DNA of 64,000 nucleotides from Cellvibrionaceae bacterium (GTDB lineage: Bacteria > Pseudomonadota > Gammaproteobacteria > Pseudomonadales > Cellvibrionaceae): the NCBI GenBank assembly GCA_024707385.1, contig JANPZW010000013.1, positions 1,063,465 through 1,127,464 on the forward strand, written 5' to 3'. The notes beneath the pieces are model-generated. The model did no database searches. It was given only the letters and a program-made list of their open reading frames with translations, and was not told the origin of the DNA. Numbering within the stretch: the stretch's first letter is position 1; every line of letters begins with the position of its first letter. The position numbers and the translations under genes are program-made. Shown piece by piece: positions 9,045 through 17,836 of this stretch.

Positions 9045-9127
9045 GGCATGACTCCTGGGGAAAACGATAGGGGAAGGCGCAGATTATGGTGATTTTGCGC
9101 GCACTTGGCGACACCTCAAGCGGGACA

Positions 9128-10294
9128 TCAGGCGGCTTTTCTCAGCCATGGACCCGGATCGGTGGGTTCGCCTTTATAACGCAATTCAAAGTACAAACCG
9201 GAGCTCGCCTGGCCACCGCTCTGGCCGACCGACGCCACTTGCTCGCCGGCGTTCACCCAGTCGCCGAGATTTTTGAACAAGGCCTGATTGTGCGCGTAGA
9301 GGCTCATAAAGCCCGCGCCGTGATCAATGATCAACAGCAGACCCTGGCCGCGCAGGTAGTCGGCAAACACCACTCTACCCTGATGTACGGCGTGGACCGG
9401 ATTGCCTTCCGGCGCCGAGATCAATACACCCTGCCAGCGCACTTTGTTGGCCACCCGCGGCGAGCCGAATTTGCTCAAAACCTTTCCATTGGTGGGCCAG
9501 GGCAGCTGGCCTTTCAACTTGTTGAACGGATGATTGCTGGGTGGCAGCTGCATTTTGCCGGTGATCCGCACGACTTCCTTGAACAGCCGCTCCAGATGCT
9601 GGCGGTCTTCATCGGCGGATTTGAGTTTCGCATCCGTGTCGGCAATGGTGCGCTCCAGCTTCGCCAAGGTGCGCTTGCGCTCCGCCTGGGCGGACACCAG
9701 TTGGTTGCGCTTGGCGAGCAGTTCGGTGTGGCTGCGGGAAATCGCTTCGGTCTCCGCCGCAATGGCGGGTTCCAATTCTTCGATTCGCTGGATAGTCGCG
9801 TTGTAACGGTCGACCTGGTCGGCCTGTGCGCGGGTGAAATAACCGTAATAGTGGAGATTGCGTGCCAGGAGGCTCGGGTCCTCCTGGTTTAGCAGCAGTT
9901 TCAGACTGCTTTGCTGGCCCAGCCGGTAGGCGGCATCAAGATGCCGCGCGACTGCGCCCTGTTGCTGCTTTTTTGCGGTCAGCAGCTCCTCCTTCTCGCT
10001 GCTCAACTGCTTCAAATGGCTCTGCTTGTTATCCAGCTGCTTGCGCAACTCCTGCACTTTTTTGCTCAGATCGCCGATTTTGGTTTCGGAATCCTGCAAC
10101 TCGCCCTGTAGCTCCTGGCGGTTCGACTTGACCTTATCCAGTTCCACCTTGAGCTGTTCGATAGTGGAGCGCAGCTCCTTCAGGCGGCTTTGGCGCTCCG
10201 CCTCGGTCATCGCCTGAGCGGACGCGTTCATAAACAGGGGGCCGAGCAGCAATGCCGCGCACAGGCTTCGCCCCAGGGATGCAATCTTCGTCAT
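9128..10294 (-). CDS. envC: Murein hydrolase activator EnvC (degenerate LytM domain)
   Basis: EnvC activates the AmiA/AmiB amidases at the septum so that daughter cells separate. The 388-residue protein has a signal peptide (about 1-28), a long coiled coil at about 30-240 rich in Glu, Lys and Gln heptads, and a C-terminal LytM/M23 domain (VHAVHQGRVVFADYLRGQG, then SSGLYFELRYKG). The HxH metal-ligand pair of active M23 peptidases is replaced by YFELR, as in E. coli EnvC. It is therefore an activator rather than a peptidase. It is flanked by gpmI and ctpA on the same strand. Confidence 0.93.
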   Translation of the reverse strand: MTKIASLGRSLCAALLLGPLFMNASAQAMTEAERQSRLKELRSTIEQLKVELDKVKSNRQELQGELQDSETKIGDLSKKVQELRKQLDNKQSHLKQLSSEKEELLTAKKQQQGAVARHLDAAYRLGQQSSLKLLLNQEDPSLLARNLHYYGYFTRAQADQVDRYNATIQRIEELEPAIAAETEAISRSHTELLAKRNQLVSAQAERKRTLAKLERTIADTDAKLKSADEDRQHLERLFKEVVRITGKMQLPPSNHPFNKLKGQLPWPTNGKVLSKFGSPRVANKVRWQGVLISAPEGNPVHAVHQGRVVFADYLRGQGLLLIIDHGAGFMSLYAHNQALFKNLGDWVNAGEQVASVGQSGGQASSGLYFELRYKGEPTDPGPWLRKAA

Positions 10295-10418
10295 ATTGGC
10301 CTTTCCTCCTTTGCATCGGCGCAGCCGGGGCCGCGCAGTTTGTTATGTGGTGCCCGTTATGACCGGGCGACCCGCTGGCCGTTCAGCTCCCGGGCAGACG
10401 CCAAAGGCGCGGGTTCAT

Positions 10419-11966
10419 TCAGTGTAGTTCAAGCAGGCTGTGGCCCGTCATGGCGGCCGGTTGGGCAACGCCCATGAGCAGCAGCATGGTAGGCGCTATG
10501 TCCGCCAGACTGCCGCCGTCGACAAAGCTGGCCTTGCGGGGGCCGACATAAACCAGCGGCACCGGCAGGGTGGTGTGCTGGGTGTGGGCCTGACCGGAGA
10601 CGTCGTCGAACATCTGCTCCACGTTGCCGTGATCGGCGGTGATGAGCACGTCGCCGCCGACCTTCGCCGCGGCCGCTAGCACTTTGGCGAGACACTCGTC
10701 CACCGCTTCCACGGCTTTGACGGCGGCGTCAAAAACGCCGGTGTGGCCGACCTGATCGCAATTAGCGTAGTTGCAGATGATGGCGTCGTAGTGGCGGCTT
10801 TCGATGGCTGCCACCAGTTTCTCGGTCACTTCCGGCGCGCTCATTTCCGGCTGCAGGTCGTAGGTGGCGACTTTGGGGGACGGAATCAGAACGCGATCTT
10901 CACCCGGGAATGTTTCCTCCTGGCCGCCGCTGAAGAAAAAGGTCACGTGGGCGTATTTTTCGGTTTCGGCGATGCGCAGCTGGGTCTTGCCCTGCTTTGC
11001 CAATACCTCACCGAAAGTGTTGCTCAGATCTTCCGGCGGATAGGCACAGCTGGCGTTGAGGCCGGCTTCGTATTCGGTGGTCATGACAAATTCCGCCAGT
11101 GCTGGCACGCGCTTGCGGACAAAACCGTCGAAGCTGGGGGTGACGAAGGCGTGGGAGATCTGGCGCGCCCGGTCCGGGCGGAAGTTCATAAAGATCACGC
11201 TGTCGCCGTCCTGGATGGTCACCGGCGCTTCGCCGTCCGCGTGGATGCTGGTGGCTTTGACGAATTCATCGTCCTCACCGCGCTCATAGGCAGCGAGCAG
11301 GCCATTCACCGCGTTGGTGGCGCTGTATTGCGCGACGCCGTCGACGAACAGCTCAAAAGCGGCTTGCTGGCGGTCCCAGCGCTTGTCGCGGTCGAGGGCA
11401 AAAAAGCGGCCGATGATAGAGGCGATGCGCCCGGTGCCGAGCTGCTCAAGGGTGTCCTGGGCTTTCTGTAATGAGGATTCGGCGCTGCGCGGCGGGGTGT
11501 CGCGACCGTCCAGCATGGCGTGGAGGTAGAGTTTCTTCGCGCCGCGCTCCGCTGCCAGTTTCAGCATGGCCAGTATGTGGTCTTCGTGGCTGTGGACGCC
11601 GCCGGAGGACAGCAGGCCGAGCACGTGGATCGCCTTGTCGCTCTTCACCGCTTTGTCGATGGCCTGGAGGTAGACCGGATTGGTGAAGAAGTCGCCGTCG
11701 CTGATGGCTTTGTTGATCCGGGTAAAACTCTGATACACCACTCGCCCGGCGCCCAGGGTCATATGCCCCACTTCCGAGTTCCCCATCTGCCCTTCCGGTA
11801 GTCCCACCGCCATGCCAGACGTGTGGATCAGGGTCTTGGGACCCGACTGCCAGAGTTTCTGCCACACCGGCGCCTGTGCTTTAGCGATGGCATTGTATTG
11901 ATTGGTGTCAGAGTGGCCAAAGCCATCGAGAATCAGGAGGATGACGGGTTTTTTCGGATCTGCCAT
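10419..11966 (-). CDS. gpmI: 2,3-bisphosphoglycerate-independent phosphoglycerate mutase
   Basis: GpmI interconverts 3- and 2-phosphoglycerate in glycolysis using two Mn ions. The 515-residue protein starts MADPKKPVILLILDGFG. The phosphorylated Ser64 is in GQMGNSEVGHMTLGAG, the substrate-binding stretch is LHAMLDGRDTPP, and the metal motif TADHGNVEQMF is near the C-terminus. An upstream in-frame ATG at 12275 would add over 100 low-complexity residues and cross the divergent rhodanese start, so ATG 11966 is chosen. It is the promoter-proximal gene of the gpmI-envC-ctpA-yibQ unit. Confidence 0.97.
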   Translation of the reverse strand: MADPKKPVILLILDGFGHSDTNQYNAIAKAQAPVWQKLWQSGPKTLIHTSGMAVGLPEGQMGNSEVGHMTLGAGRVVYQSFTRINKAISDGDFFTNPVYLQAIDKAVKSDKAIHVLGLLSSGGVHSHEDHILAMLKLAAERGAKKLYLHAMLDGRDTPPRSAESSLQKAQDTLEQLGTGRIASIIGRFFALDRDKRWDRQQAAFELFVDGVAQYSATNAVNGLLAAYERGEDDEFVKATSIHADGEAPVTIQDGDSVIFMNFRPDRARQISHAFVTPSFDGFVRKRVPALAEFVMTTEYEAGLNASCAYPPEDLSNTFGEVLAKQGKTQLRIAETEKYAHVTFFFSGGQEETFPGEDRVLIPSPKVATYDLQPEMSAPEVTEKLVAAIESRHYDAIICNYANCDQVGHTGVFDAAVKAVEAVDECLAKVLAAAAKVGGDVLITADHGNVEQMFDDVSGQAHTQHTTLPVPLVYVGPRKASFVDGGSLADIAPTMLLLMGVAQPAAMTGHSLLELH

Positions 11967-12168
11967 AAATAACCTTTGACTGCGGACTGGAGCGGAAGGA
12001 GGGAACAGACAGGGCGTCTGAGCATAAACGCTGCCTATTCTAGCCGGAATCACCCGGGCTGCCGAGTTTCGCCGTATGGGCGCATGGCTGGCGGAGGCTT
12101 TCATGTATACTTGGCCGCCTTCCGCAGCCGTGCCCCGCGGCCATGTGTCAAAAAATGAGAGGTTTAGT

Positions 12169-12579
12169 GTGAGTTGGCTCGATTTTGTTATGGAGCAGTG
12201 GATTCTGGTTTCAATCCTGGCTGTTCTGGTGGTTGCGTTTCTGGTGCTGGAATCCCGCAAAGGCGGTACGACCATTTCTCATCACGAGGCTACCCGCCTT
12301 CTCAACGCCGGGCAGGCGGTGCTGGTCGACCTGCGCGATAGCAAGGAATTCAAGGCCGGTCACATTGTCGATGCCGTCAATATTCCCTATGCGAGTCTGA
12401 ACAGCAAAGTGGATGACCTTGAAAAGCACAAGAGCAAACAAATCATAGTGGTAGACAAAATGGGTCAGCACGCCGGTTCGGCTGGCAAGATCCTGCGCGA
12501 CAAGGGCTTTCAGGTCGTGCGCATGCAAGGTGGCATGATGGAGTGGACGCAACAAAACCTCCCGGTGGTAAAGGCTTAG
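12169..12579 (+). CDS. Membrane-anchored rhodanese-like protein lacking the catalytic cysteine
   Basis: A 136-residue protein with one N-terminal transmembrane helix (about residues 10-28) and a rhodanese domain (VLVDLRDSKEFKAGHIVDAV, then a C-terminal GGMMEW). The active-site loop reads VVDKMGQHAG: the residue that is the sulfur-carrying Cys in active rhodaneses is Asp96. The domain is therefore probably not a sulfurtransferase and may bind a partner instead. The start is GTG 12169, supported by GAGAGG 6-7 bases upstream and by the helix-first layout of homologues that precede grxC and secB. grxC follows after 7 bases. Confidence 0.85.
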   Translation: MSWLDFVMEQWILVSILAVLVVAFLVLESRKGGTTISHHEATRLLNAGQAVLVDLRDSKEFKAGHIVDAVNIPYASLNSKVDDLEKHKSKQIIVVDKMGQHAGSAGKILRDKGFQVVRMQGGMMEWTQQNLPVVKA

Positions 12580-12586
12580 GTTCGCT

Positions 12587-12862
12587 ATGACCGTCACAAT
12601 CTATACACGCAAGATCTGTTCGTATTGCGTACATGCCAAAAATCTTTTCGATCGGCTCGGCGTCTCCTACGAGGAGATTTCCCTGGACCGCGATCCCGAA
12701 GCCATGCAGCGAATGTGTGAGCTGAGCGGCCGCCGCTCCGTGCCGCAGATCTGGATTGGCGATACCCATGTGGGCGGTTGTGATGATCTTTACAGCCTGC
12801 ATCGCACCGGCCAGTTGCAGGAGCTTTTGGGAGGCGCCTCCCAAACCGGCAATTCCGGCTGA
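12587..12862 (+). CDS. grxC: Glutaredoxin 3
   Basis: A dithiol glutaredoxin of 91 residues that reduces disulfides and mixed glutathione disulfides in the cytoplasm. The active site is C11-S-Y-C14 in YTRKICSYCVHAKN, a Ser variant of the usual CPYC. The cis-proline motif is SVPQIWIGDTHVGGCDDLY, with the glutathione-binding TVP-like segment and the GG-C/D-D motif. It sits between the rhodanese-like gene and secB, the conserved arrangement in many gammaproteobacteria. Confidence 0.95.
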   Translation: MTVTIYTRKICSYCVHAKNLFDRLGVSYEEISLDRDPEAMQRMCELSGRRSVPQIWIGDTHVGGCDDLYSLHRTGQLQELLGGASQTGNSG

Positions 12863-12969
12863 GTCCGGCGCGCTTGAATTCCCCTTCGGTGCCCCCAAAT
12901 CGGTTGGACCTCAAATTCCGCTTTGGGAACCCCCAGCCGCATTACGGCGTTTTCACATAAGGTAATTTC

Positions 12970-13467
12970 ATGGCAGACGATAACAACAATCAGCAGGGCG
13001 AAGCCGCTCCAAACCACTTCGCATTACAACGCATTTATTTGAAGGATCTTTCCTTCGAATCTCCTTTGGGGGTCGAGGCGTTCAAACAAAACTGGCAACC
13101 CAAAATCAACCAGGATCTGAACACCAACGTCAACAAGATAGAGGACGATCTGTTTGAGGTGGTGCTCAAGCTGACAGTCAGCGCTGTGATCGAAGACAAG
13201 ACGGTGTTTCTGGTGGAAGTCCAGCAGGCCGGTTTGTTCATGATTCGCCAGCTCGATCCTCGCCAGATGGCGCAGTTGTTCAACACCGTGTGCCCGCAGA
13301 TTCTGTTTCCCTACGCCCGCGAAGTCATCGACAGCTGTGCGGTGAAAGGCAGCTTCCCCGCCCTGAACCTGCCGCCGATCAATTTTGATGCCCTGTTCCT
13401 GCGCGCTATTCAGCAGGCCCAGGCCGCGCAAATGGAAAAAGACACTTCGCAAGCAGTCACCAATTGA
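12970..13467 (+). CDS. secB: Protein-export chaperone SecB
   Basis: SecB is a tetrameric cytoplasmic chaperone that holds unfolded precursors and passes them to SecA. The 165-residue protein has the family core FALQRIYLKDLSFESPL at residues 16-32, the EVQQAGLFMI strand, and the C-terminal LPPINFDALF segment that contacts clients and SecA. Its C-terminus (QAQAAQMEKDTSQAVTN) is normal. It follows grxC after 107 bases without an obvious terminator, and a strong hairpin follows its stop. Confidence 0.96.
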   Translation: MADDNNNQQGEAAPNHFALQRIYLKDLSFESPLGVEAFKQNWQPKINQDLNTNVNKIEDDLFEVVLKLTVSAVIEDKTVFLVEVQQAGLFMIRQLDPRQMAQLFNTVCPQILFPYAREVIDSCAVKGSFPALNLPPINFDALFLRAIQQAQAAQMEKDTSQAVTN

Positions 13468-13473
13468 TGCCAT

Positions 13474-13498
13474 GCGCTGCGCCTGTTCGGCGCAGCGC
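13474..13498 (+). terminator. Strong hairpin after secB
   Basis: A 10-bp perfect GC stem (GCGCTGCGCC / GGCGCAGCGC) with a 5-base loop begins 7 bases after the secB stop. Only a short T-poor tail follows (CGTTTCCC), so termination efficiency is uncertain. Confidence 0.55.
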
Positions 13499-13605
13499 CG
13501 TTTCCCATCCCCCCAGGCCCTTCCCTCCTATACTTACATCTTTCAGAATCGGTTTTAGCGCAGCTCGCCGTCGCGTTGAAGAACATGTCCTGACCGGTAA
13601 AGCCA

Positions 13606-14940
13606 ATGACTGAGACGATGGTTAACGACATCCTGCATTCGATCGAGGATCGCCGCACCGGCCTTATCCGCAATGCGGTGATCGTCCTGATGGTCGTATT
13701 ACTGGCATTTACCATCAAGGGTGTACTGCTCGGCTCGATCATCCGCGTCGGCATATCCCTGTTTGGCATGTTTGCCCTGGCGGTGGCGTACTACTACAAC
13801 CGCAACGGCGGTACCCACGTCGCGCTGGTGCTGGTTTTTGCCAGCTTCTGGGCATTCAGCCTCATTGGCGTCCTAACGGTCGGCAGTGCCGAAACCATCA
13901 CCATGGCCTGGTTCCCCCTTCTCGTCACCCTCGCCGGGCTGCTCGGCGGGCGCAGGCATTGTTTGTTCTGGATGGCGGTTAGCTGTCTGACGATCTTGCT
14001 GCTGTGGGTAATGGAGGATCTGGGCGTTGATCTAAGCCTGCTGGCGCTGGAGCAAAACAAACTTTTCCAAATCCGCATGCATGTGATGATGCAACTGCTG
14101 GTGGTCGGCGTGGTGGTGTTCTCATACGTCCGGATGAACCGTCGTCATGAGCAGCAATTAGTGGAGCAGGTGACAAAAATGGCGAGTGAAGTGCAGTGGC
14201 GGCGCCGGGCGGAGGAGGCTGCAGTGGCTTCCAATCGGGCCAAAACACTGTTTCTCGCCAATATGAGTCACGAGATCCGCACGCCGCTCAACAGCATCAT
14301 CGGCTTCTCATCGCGCCTGATGAAGCGCCACAGCTTTGCCGATCCCAAGGACGAAGATGCCATCGAATGCGTGCACAGGAATGGCAAAGGGCTGTTGTAC
14401 CTGGTCAATGAGCTGCTGGAGCTCGCCAGCATCGAGGCCAACCATTTGCAGTACAGCGCCAAGGTCTTTTCTGTCGACAACCTCATTCGTGAATGTCTGA
14501 CCCCGGTTGAACCTGTGGCCCGCAGTTTTGGTTTGCGGCTGGATTACAAATGCATCGACGATGCCGAGCTGCGTGCCGACCGCGCGCGTTTGCATCAGGT
14601 GCTGGTGAGCCTGCTGTACTTCGGCATCCGGCAGACGCGCGAGGGCGGTGTAGAGGTCACGCTGAGCGGTTGCGCCCGCGAAGAGGTTTTAGGAGTGCAG
14701 ATCTGCGTGGCGGACACCAGCCCAGGGATTGCTGAGGAGCAATTGGAGGGGTTGTTCGAAACCCATTACCAGTTGGTGCTGAACAACAATCGCGACCTGC
14801 CGATTTCCGCTTTGACACTGGCCCTGGCGGCCAAAATGGTGCAAATGCATGGCGGCGACATCAAGGCGCAAAGCACTTTGGGCCAGGGCACGCGCTTCCT
14901 GATCTGGCTGCCCCTGGAACCGCCCGCCGCCGATCTTTAA
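13606..14940 (+). CDS. Membrane histidine kinase-like protein with eroded ATP-binding domain
   Basis: A 444-residue protein. About residues 25-175 form five to six transmembrane helices, a short linker follows, and then a HisKA dimerization helix with phospho-acceptor H222 in ANMSHEIRTPLNSIIGFSS. The HATPase region (about 330-440) is degenerate. The N-box position reads QVLVSLLYFGIRQT without the usual Asn pair, the G1 box is ADTSPGI instead of DxGxG, and the G2 GxGL pattern is missing in ISALTLALAAKMV. The final G3-like GQGTRFLIWLPL remains. The next gene, ntrC, is convergent, so there is no linked response regulator. It may be a weak kinase, a phosphatase or a scaffold. Confidence 0.8.
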   Translation: MTETMVNDILHSIEDRRTGLIRNAVIVLMVVLLAFTIKGVLLGSIIRVGISLFGMFALAVAYYYNRNGGTHVALVLVFASFWAFSLIGVLTVGSAETITMAWFPLLVTLAGLLGGRRHCLFWMAVSCLTILLLWVMEDLGVDLSLLALEQNKLFQIRMHVMMQLLVVGVVVFSYVRMNRRHEQQLVEQVTKMASEVQWRRRAEEAAVASNRAKTLFLANMSHEIRTPLNSIIGFSSRLMKRHSFADPKDEDAIECVHRNGKGLLYLVNELLELASIEANHLQYSAKVFSVDNLIRECLTPVEPVARSFGLRLDYKCIDDAELRADRARLHQVLVSLLYFGIRQTREGGVEVTLSGCAREEVLGVQICVADTSPGIAEEQLEGLFETHYQLVLNNNRDLPISALTLALAAKMVQMHGGDIKAQSTLGQGTRFLIWLPLEPPAADL

Positions 14941-14943
14941 GGA

Positions 14944-16365
14944 TCAATCACTGCCGTCATCGGCATCCGCCATTCCCAGTTCTTTCAACTTACGGGTCAA
15001 CGTATTACGTCCCCAGCCCAGCAGATTGGCCGCGTCCCGCTTGCGCCCCGCCGTGTGTTTCAGCGCAGTTTCAATAAGCGCGCGTTCGAAGGTGGGCACA
15101 GCCTTGGAAAGAATGTCGTGCTGGCCGGCGGCGAGGCATTGATCTGCCCAATGGCGCAAAGCTTTTTCCCAATCGCCGGACGGTGCCTGGGAGTCCTTGC
15201 GGCTCATCAGCTCTGGCGGCAAATCCTGCACATGGACCTCCCGACCGCTGGCCATCACCGTAATCCAGCGGCAGGTGTTCTCGAGTTGACGCACGTTGCC
15301 GGGCCAGGAGAGGCTGCTCAAGTAGGTTTCCGCCTCTGGGGTCAGGGTCTTGGGTTCCACATTCAGCTCGGCGGCAGCTTTATGGAAGAAGTGTTGCGCC
15401 AGTTTGGGGATGTCTTCGCGTCGATCCGCCAGTTTCGGCAGATGGATGCGGATAACGTTGAGGCGGTGGAACAGGTCTTCGCGGAAGCGGTTTTCTTCCA
15501 CCAGATGCTCCAGGTTCTGGTGGGTGGCGGCGATGATGCGGACATCCACCTTCACCGGAGTATGTCCTCCCACCCGGTAAAACTCGCCATCGGCCAGCAC
15601 CCGCAACAGGCGGGTCTGCGTTTCCGCCGGCATATCGCCGATTTCGTCGAGAAACAGGGTGCCGCCGTCCGCCTGTTGGAACCGGCCCTGGCGCAGAGAT
15701 GCCGCTCCGGTGAAGGCGCCTTTTTCGTGACCGAAGAGTTCGGATTCGATTAAGTCCCGCGGAATGGCCGCCATGTTCAGGGCGATAAAGGGGCCTTCGC
15801 GACGCGGCGAATGGCGGTGTAGGGCGCGCGCCACCAGTTCCTTACCGGTGCCGGACTCGCCATTGATCAACACGGTGATATTCGACTGGGACAGCCGGCC
15901 GATCGCGCGGAATACCTCCTGCATCGCCGGTGCCTCGCCGATGATATCCGCGGTCATCTCTGGCGCCGCTACCACTACATCCTGGGCTTGTTCGCGACTG
16001 TGGGCGAGGGCGCGCTGGGTGACAGCGACGGCTTCGTCCACATCAAAAGGTTTAGGGAGATACTCAAAGGCGCCGCCCTGGTAAGCCGAAACGGCGCTCT
16101 CCAGATCTGAGTGGGCGGTCATGATGATGAACGGCAGCTGCGGATGTTCCTTGTGCAAATTGGCGAGCAGGGACAGCCCGTTGGTGCCGGGCATGCGGAT
16201 GTCGCTGATGATGGCGTCGGGTTTTTTGTGCGGCAGCTGCGCCAGGGCTTTGTCGCCGGAATCGAAGCAGTCGGTTTCTATGCCGGACTGCTGAAGGGCC
16301 TTTTCCAATACCCAGCGAATGGAGCGGTCGTCATCGATAATCCAAACGAGGTTAGGCTTCTGCAT
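14944..16365 (-). CDS. ntrC: Nitrogen regulation response regulator NtrC (sigma-54 activator)
   Basis: NtrC activates sigma-54 promoters when nitrogen is limiting. The 473-residue protein has a receiver domain with phospho-acceptor Asp in DAIISDIRMPG (about residue 54). An AAA+ domain follows, with Walker A GESGTGKELVA, the sigma-54-contacting GAFTGA loop, Walker B GGTLFLDEIGD and sensor arginine segments. A C-terminal Fis-type helix-turn-helix carries RDAANLLGWGRNTLTRKL. The start overlaps the 3' end of ntrB by 14 bases. ntrB, ntrC and glnA lie together with glnA upstream, the standard arrangement. Confidence 0.97.
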   Translation of the reverse strand: MQKPNLVWIIDDDRSIRWVLEKALQQSGIETDCFDSGDKALAQLPHKKPDAIISDIRMPGTNGLSLLANLHKEHPQLPFIIMTAHSDLESAVSAYQGGAFEYLPKPFDVDEAVAVTQRALAHSREQAQDVVVAAPEMTADIIGEAPAMQEVFRAIGRLSQSNITVLINGESGTGKELVARALHRHSPRREGPFIALNMAAIPRDLIESELFGHEKGAFTGAASLRQGRFQQADGGTLFLDEIGDMPAETQTRLLRVLADGEFYRVGGHTPVKVDVRIIAATHQNLEHLVEENRFREDLFHRLNVIRIHLPKLADRREDIPKLAQHFFHKAAAELNVEPKTLTPEAETYLSSLSWPGNVRQLENTCRWITVMASGREVHVQDLPPELMSRKDSQAPSGDWEKALRHWADQCLAAGQHDILSKAVPTFERALIETALKHTAGRKRDAANLLGWGRNTLTRKLKELGMADADDGSD

Positions 16366-17434
16366 AGTGTTCTTCCAATGGTAGATAGATTGAAAACTCA
16401 GTCAGTCCCGGGACGCTTTCGCATTCAATAATCCCGTCGTGTTGACCGATGAGGTTTTGGGCAATGGCAAGCCCCAAGCCGGTGCCTTCGGCGCGCCCGG
16501 TGATCATGGGGAAAAAAATATCTTCAATAAGGTCTGGCGGAATGCCCGGACCGTTGTCCACTATCGCAATCCGCACCACCAGTGGATGTTGTTTGCGACC
16601 TATGGTGTAACGCCTTTGGACGCGAGTGCGAAAAGTGATGATTCCATCGTCCTCGTGACCGTTTTCCAGCAGAACCTGGGTCGCATTGCGAGCGATATTC
16701 AGAATGGCCTGAATCAGCAGTTCCCGGTCGCCAGGGATCTCTGGAATGCTAGGGTCATAATCGCGCACCAGTTCCAGCCGATTACTGATCTCCGCACGCA
16801 CCACTTTCATCACATGCTCAAGCACTTCATGGATGTTGGTGGGTTTGCGATTGGCGGGACGGTGCGGCCCCAGCATGCGGTCCACCAGATTTCTCAGGCG
16901 ATCCGTCTCGTCGATGATGATGCGGGTGTATTCGTCGAAGTCGATGCTGTTGGCGTTGAGCTCCCGCGCCAACAGTTGCGCCGCACCGCGGATGCCGCCG
17001 AGCGGGTTTTTGATCTCATGGGCAAGGCTGCGGATGAGATTGCGGGAGGTTTCCTGCGTCGACAGCATCGCCTCCTCGCGGTTGATCCGCAGCAGACGGT
17101 CCAGGGCGTGGGCTTCGACCACGATCATGCCCAACTCTGGATTGGGAGTGACGGAGTAGTCGACGGTGATATCGCTGCCGTTATGCAGGCGCCAGCGCGC
17201 CCGGCGCATGGTGAAGTGGCGGTTTTCGGCCAGAGCTTCGCGAAACGATTCGGGTTCGGCTTCCTGGTCGGTAAAACAATGGCTCACATGTTTTCCCAGC
17301 ACTTGATCCCCACTGACACTCAACAGCATTTCCGCCGAGCTGTTGACGAATGTCAGGTGCAGATCTACGTCCAGCACTATGGTGGAGGTCAGAAGATTGT
17401 CCAATATTTGTTTGTAATGCGGGGCGTGGACCAT
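16352..17434 (-). CDS. ntrB: Nitrogen regulation sensor kinase NtrB
   Basis: NtrB is the cytoplasmic kinase/phosphatase for NtrC and is controlled by PII. The protein has an N-terminal PAS domain (ILDNLLTSTIVLDVDLHLTF), the HisKA site SLAHEIKNPLGGIRGAAQLL, and an intact HATPase domain (ILNIARNATQVLL, DNGPGIPPDLIEDIFFP, GTGLGLAIAQNLIGQH). The upstream TTG at 17476 would add 14 residues not found in the family, so ATG 17434 is chosen, giving 360 residues. Its end overlaps the ntrC start, so the two are translationally coupled. Confidence 0.95.
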   Translation of the reverse strand: MVHAPHYKQILDNLLTSTIVLDVDLHLTFVNSSAEMLLSVSGDQVLGKHVSHCFTDQEAEPESFREALAENRHFTMRRARWRLHNGSDITVDYSVTPNPELGMIVVEAHALDRLLRINREEAMLSTQETSRNLIRSLAHEIKNPLGGIRGAAQLLARELNANSIDFDEYTRIIIDETDRLRNLVDRMLGPHRPANRKPTNIHEVLEHVMKVVRAEISNRLELVRDYDPSIPEIPGDRELLIQAILNIARNATQVLLENGHEDDGIITFRTRVQRRYTIGRKQHPLVVRIAIVDNGPGIPPDLIEDIFFPMITGRAEGTGLGLAIAQNLIGQHDGIIECESVPGLTEFSIYLPLEEHYAEA

Positions 17435-17516
17435 ATGAGTGTTCCAAATTGGTGAGCAGGCCGAAGCAAAAACCAAACCAATCGGCGTAGGTCGGCTCGG
17501 TGGGCGAAAATGAGTG

Positions 17517-17547
17517 TTTTTTTTGAGTCGGATAGACTCGAAAAAAA
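17517..17547. repeat. Extended inverted repeat upstream of ntrB
   Basis: GAGTC-GGATA-GACTC is flanked by T8 on one side and GA7 on the other, so the T and A runs can pair and extend the stem to about 12 bp. The A-run follows the stem on both strands, so it is not a standard terminator. It lies in the leader between glnA and ntrB and could be an mRNA structure. Confidence 0.4.
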
Positions 17548-17702
17548 TATTTCTAATCCTTTGAATTTAAAATGGTTTTTATGTTTATTTGGCGTCACCG
17601 GAAGGTTGCGTGCAAGGCCGTGCTTCCACAGATCAAACCTGTTAAGCAAACGCTGGAGGGAGGTGCTACAGATCACCAAAGATAAACGCTAAAAACTTGT
17701 CT

Positions 17703-17717
17703 GCCCCAATATAGTGC
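17703..17717 (-). promoter_or_regulatory. NtrC-type binding site upstream of ntrB
   Basis: Read on the minus strand the site is GCACTATATTGGGGC, one base away from the classical GCAC-N7-GTGC NtrC palindrome. It lies between the glnA terminator and ntrB. A further half-site (TTGGTGC) lies at about 17733-17740. The position suggests autoregulation of ntrBC, as at the glnL promoter of enteric bacteria. Confidence 0.5.
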
Positions 17718-17786
17718 ATATCGAGGATATACGTTGGTGCAAATGCGCGAACTTGGTGAGAGGGCGCTTACTGCGATATTTGAGGC

Positions 17787-17814
17787 AAAAAAAACCCCGC
17801 CTAAGCGGGGTTTT
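17787..17814 (-). terminator. Rho-independent terminator of glnA
   Basis: A perfect 10-bp stem (AAAACCCCGC / GCGGGGTTTT) with a 4-base loop lies 23 bases after the glnA stop. Read on the minus strand it is followed by a run of eight T. It separates glnA from ntrBC, so ntrBC needs read-through or its own promoter. Confidence 0.9.
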
Positions 17815-17836
17815 CGGTGTGGCCGCGTAGTACAGC

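Noticed and set aside
12106..12111. TATACT as a -10 box for the rhodanese-grxC-secB unit
   Set aside because: Plausible position but no -35 partner and GC-rich surroundings; not strong enough to list.
11967..12275. N-terminal extension of gpmI by 103 residues
   Set aside because: The extension is low in family similarity, crosses the divergent rhodanese start, and GpmI starts at MADPKKPVILLILDG.
16439..17455. 338-residue open frame antisense to ntrB
   Set aside because: It overlaps ntrB almost completely and has no domain, so it is a shadow.
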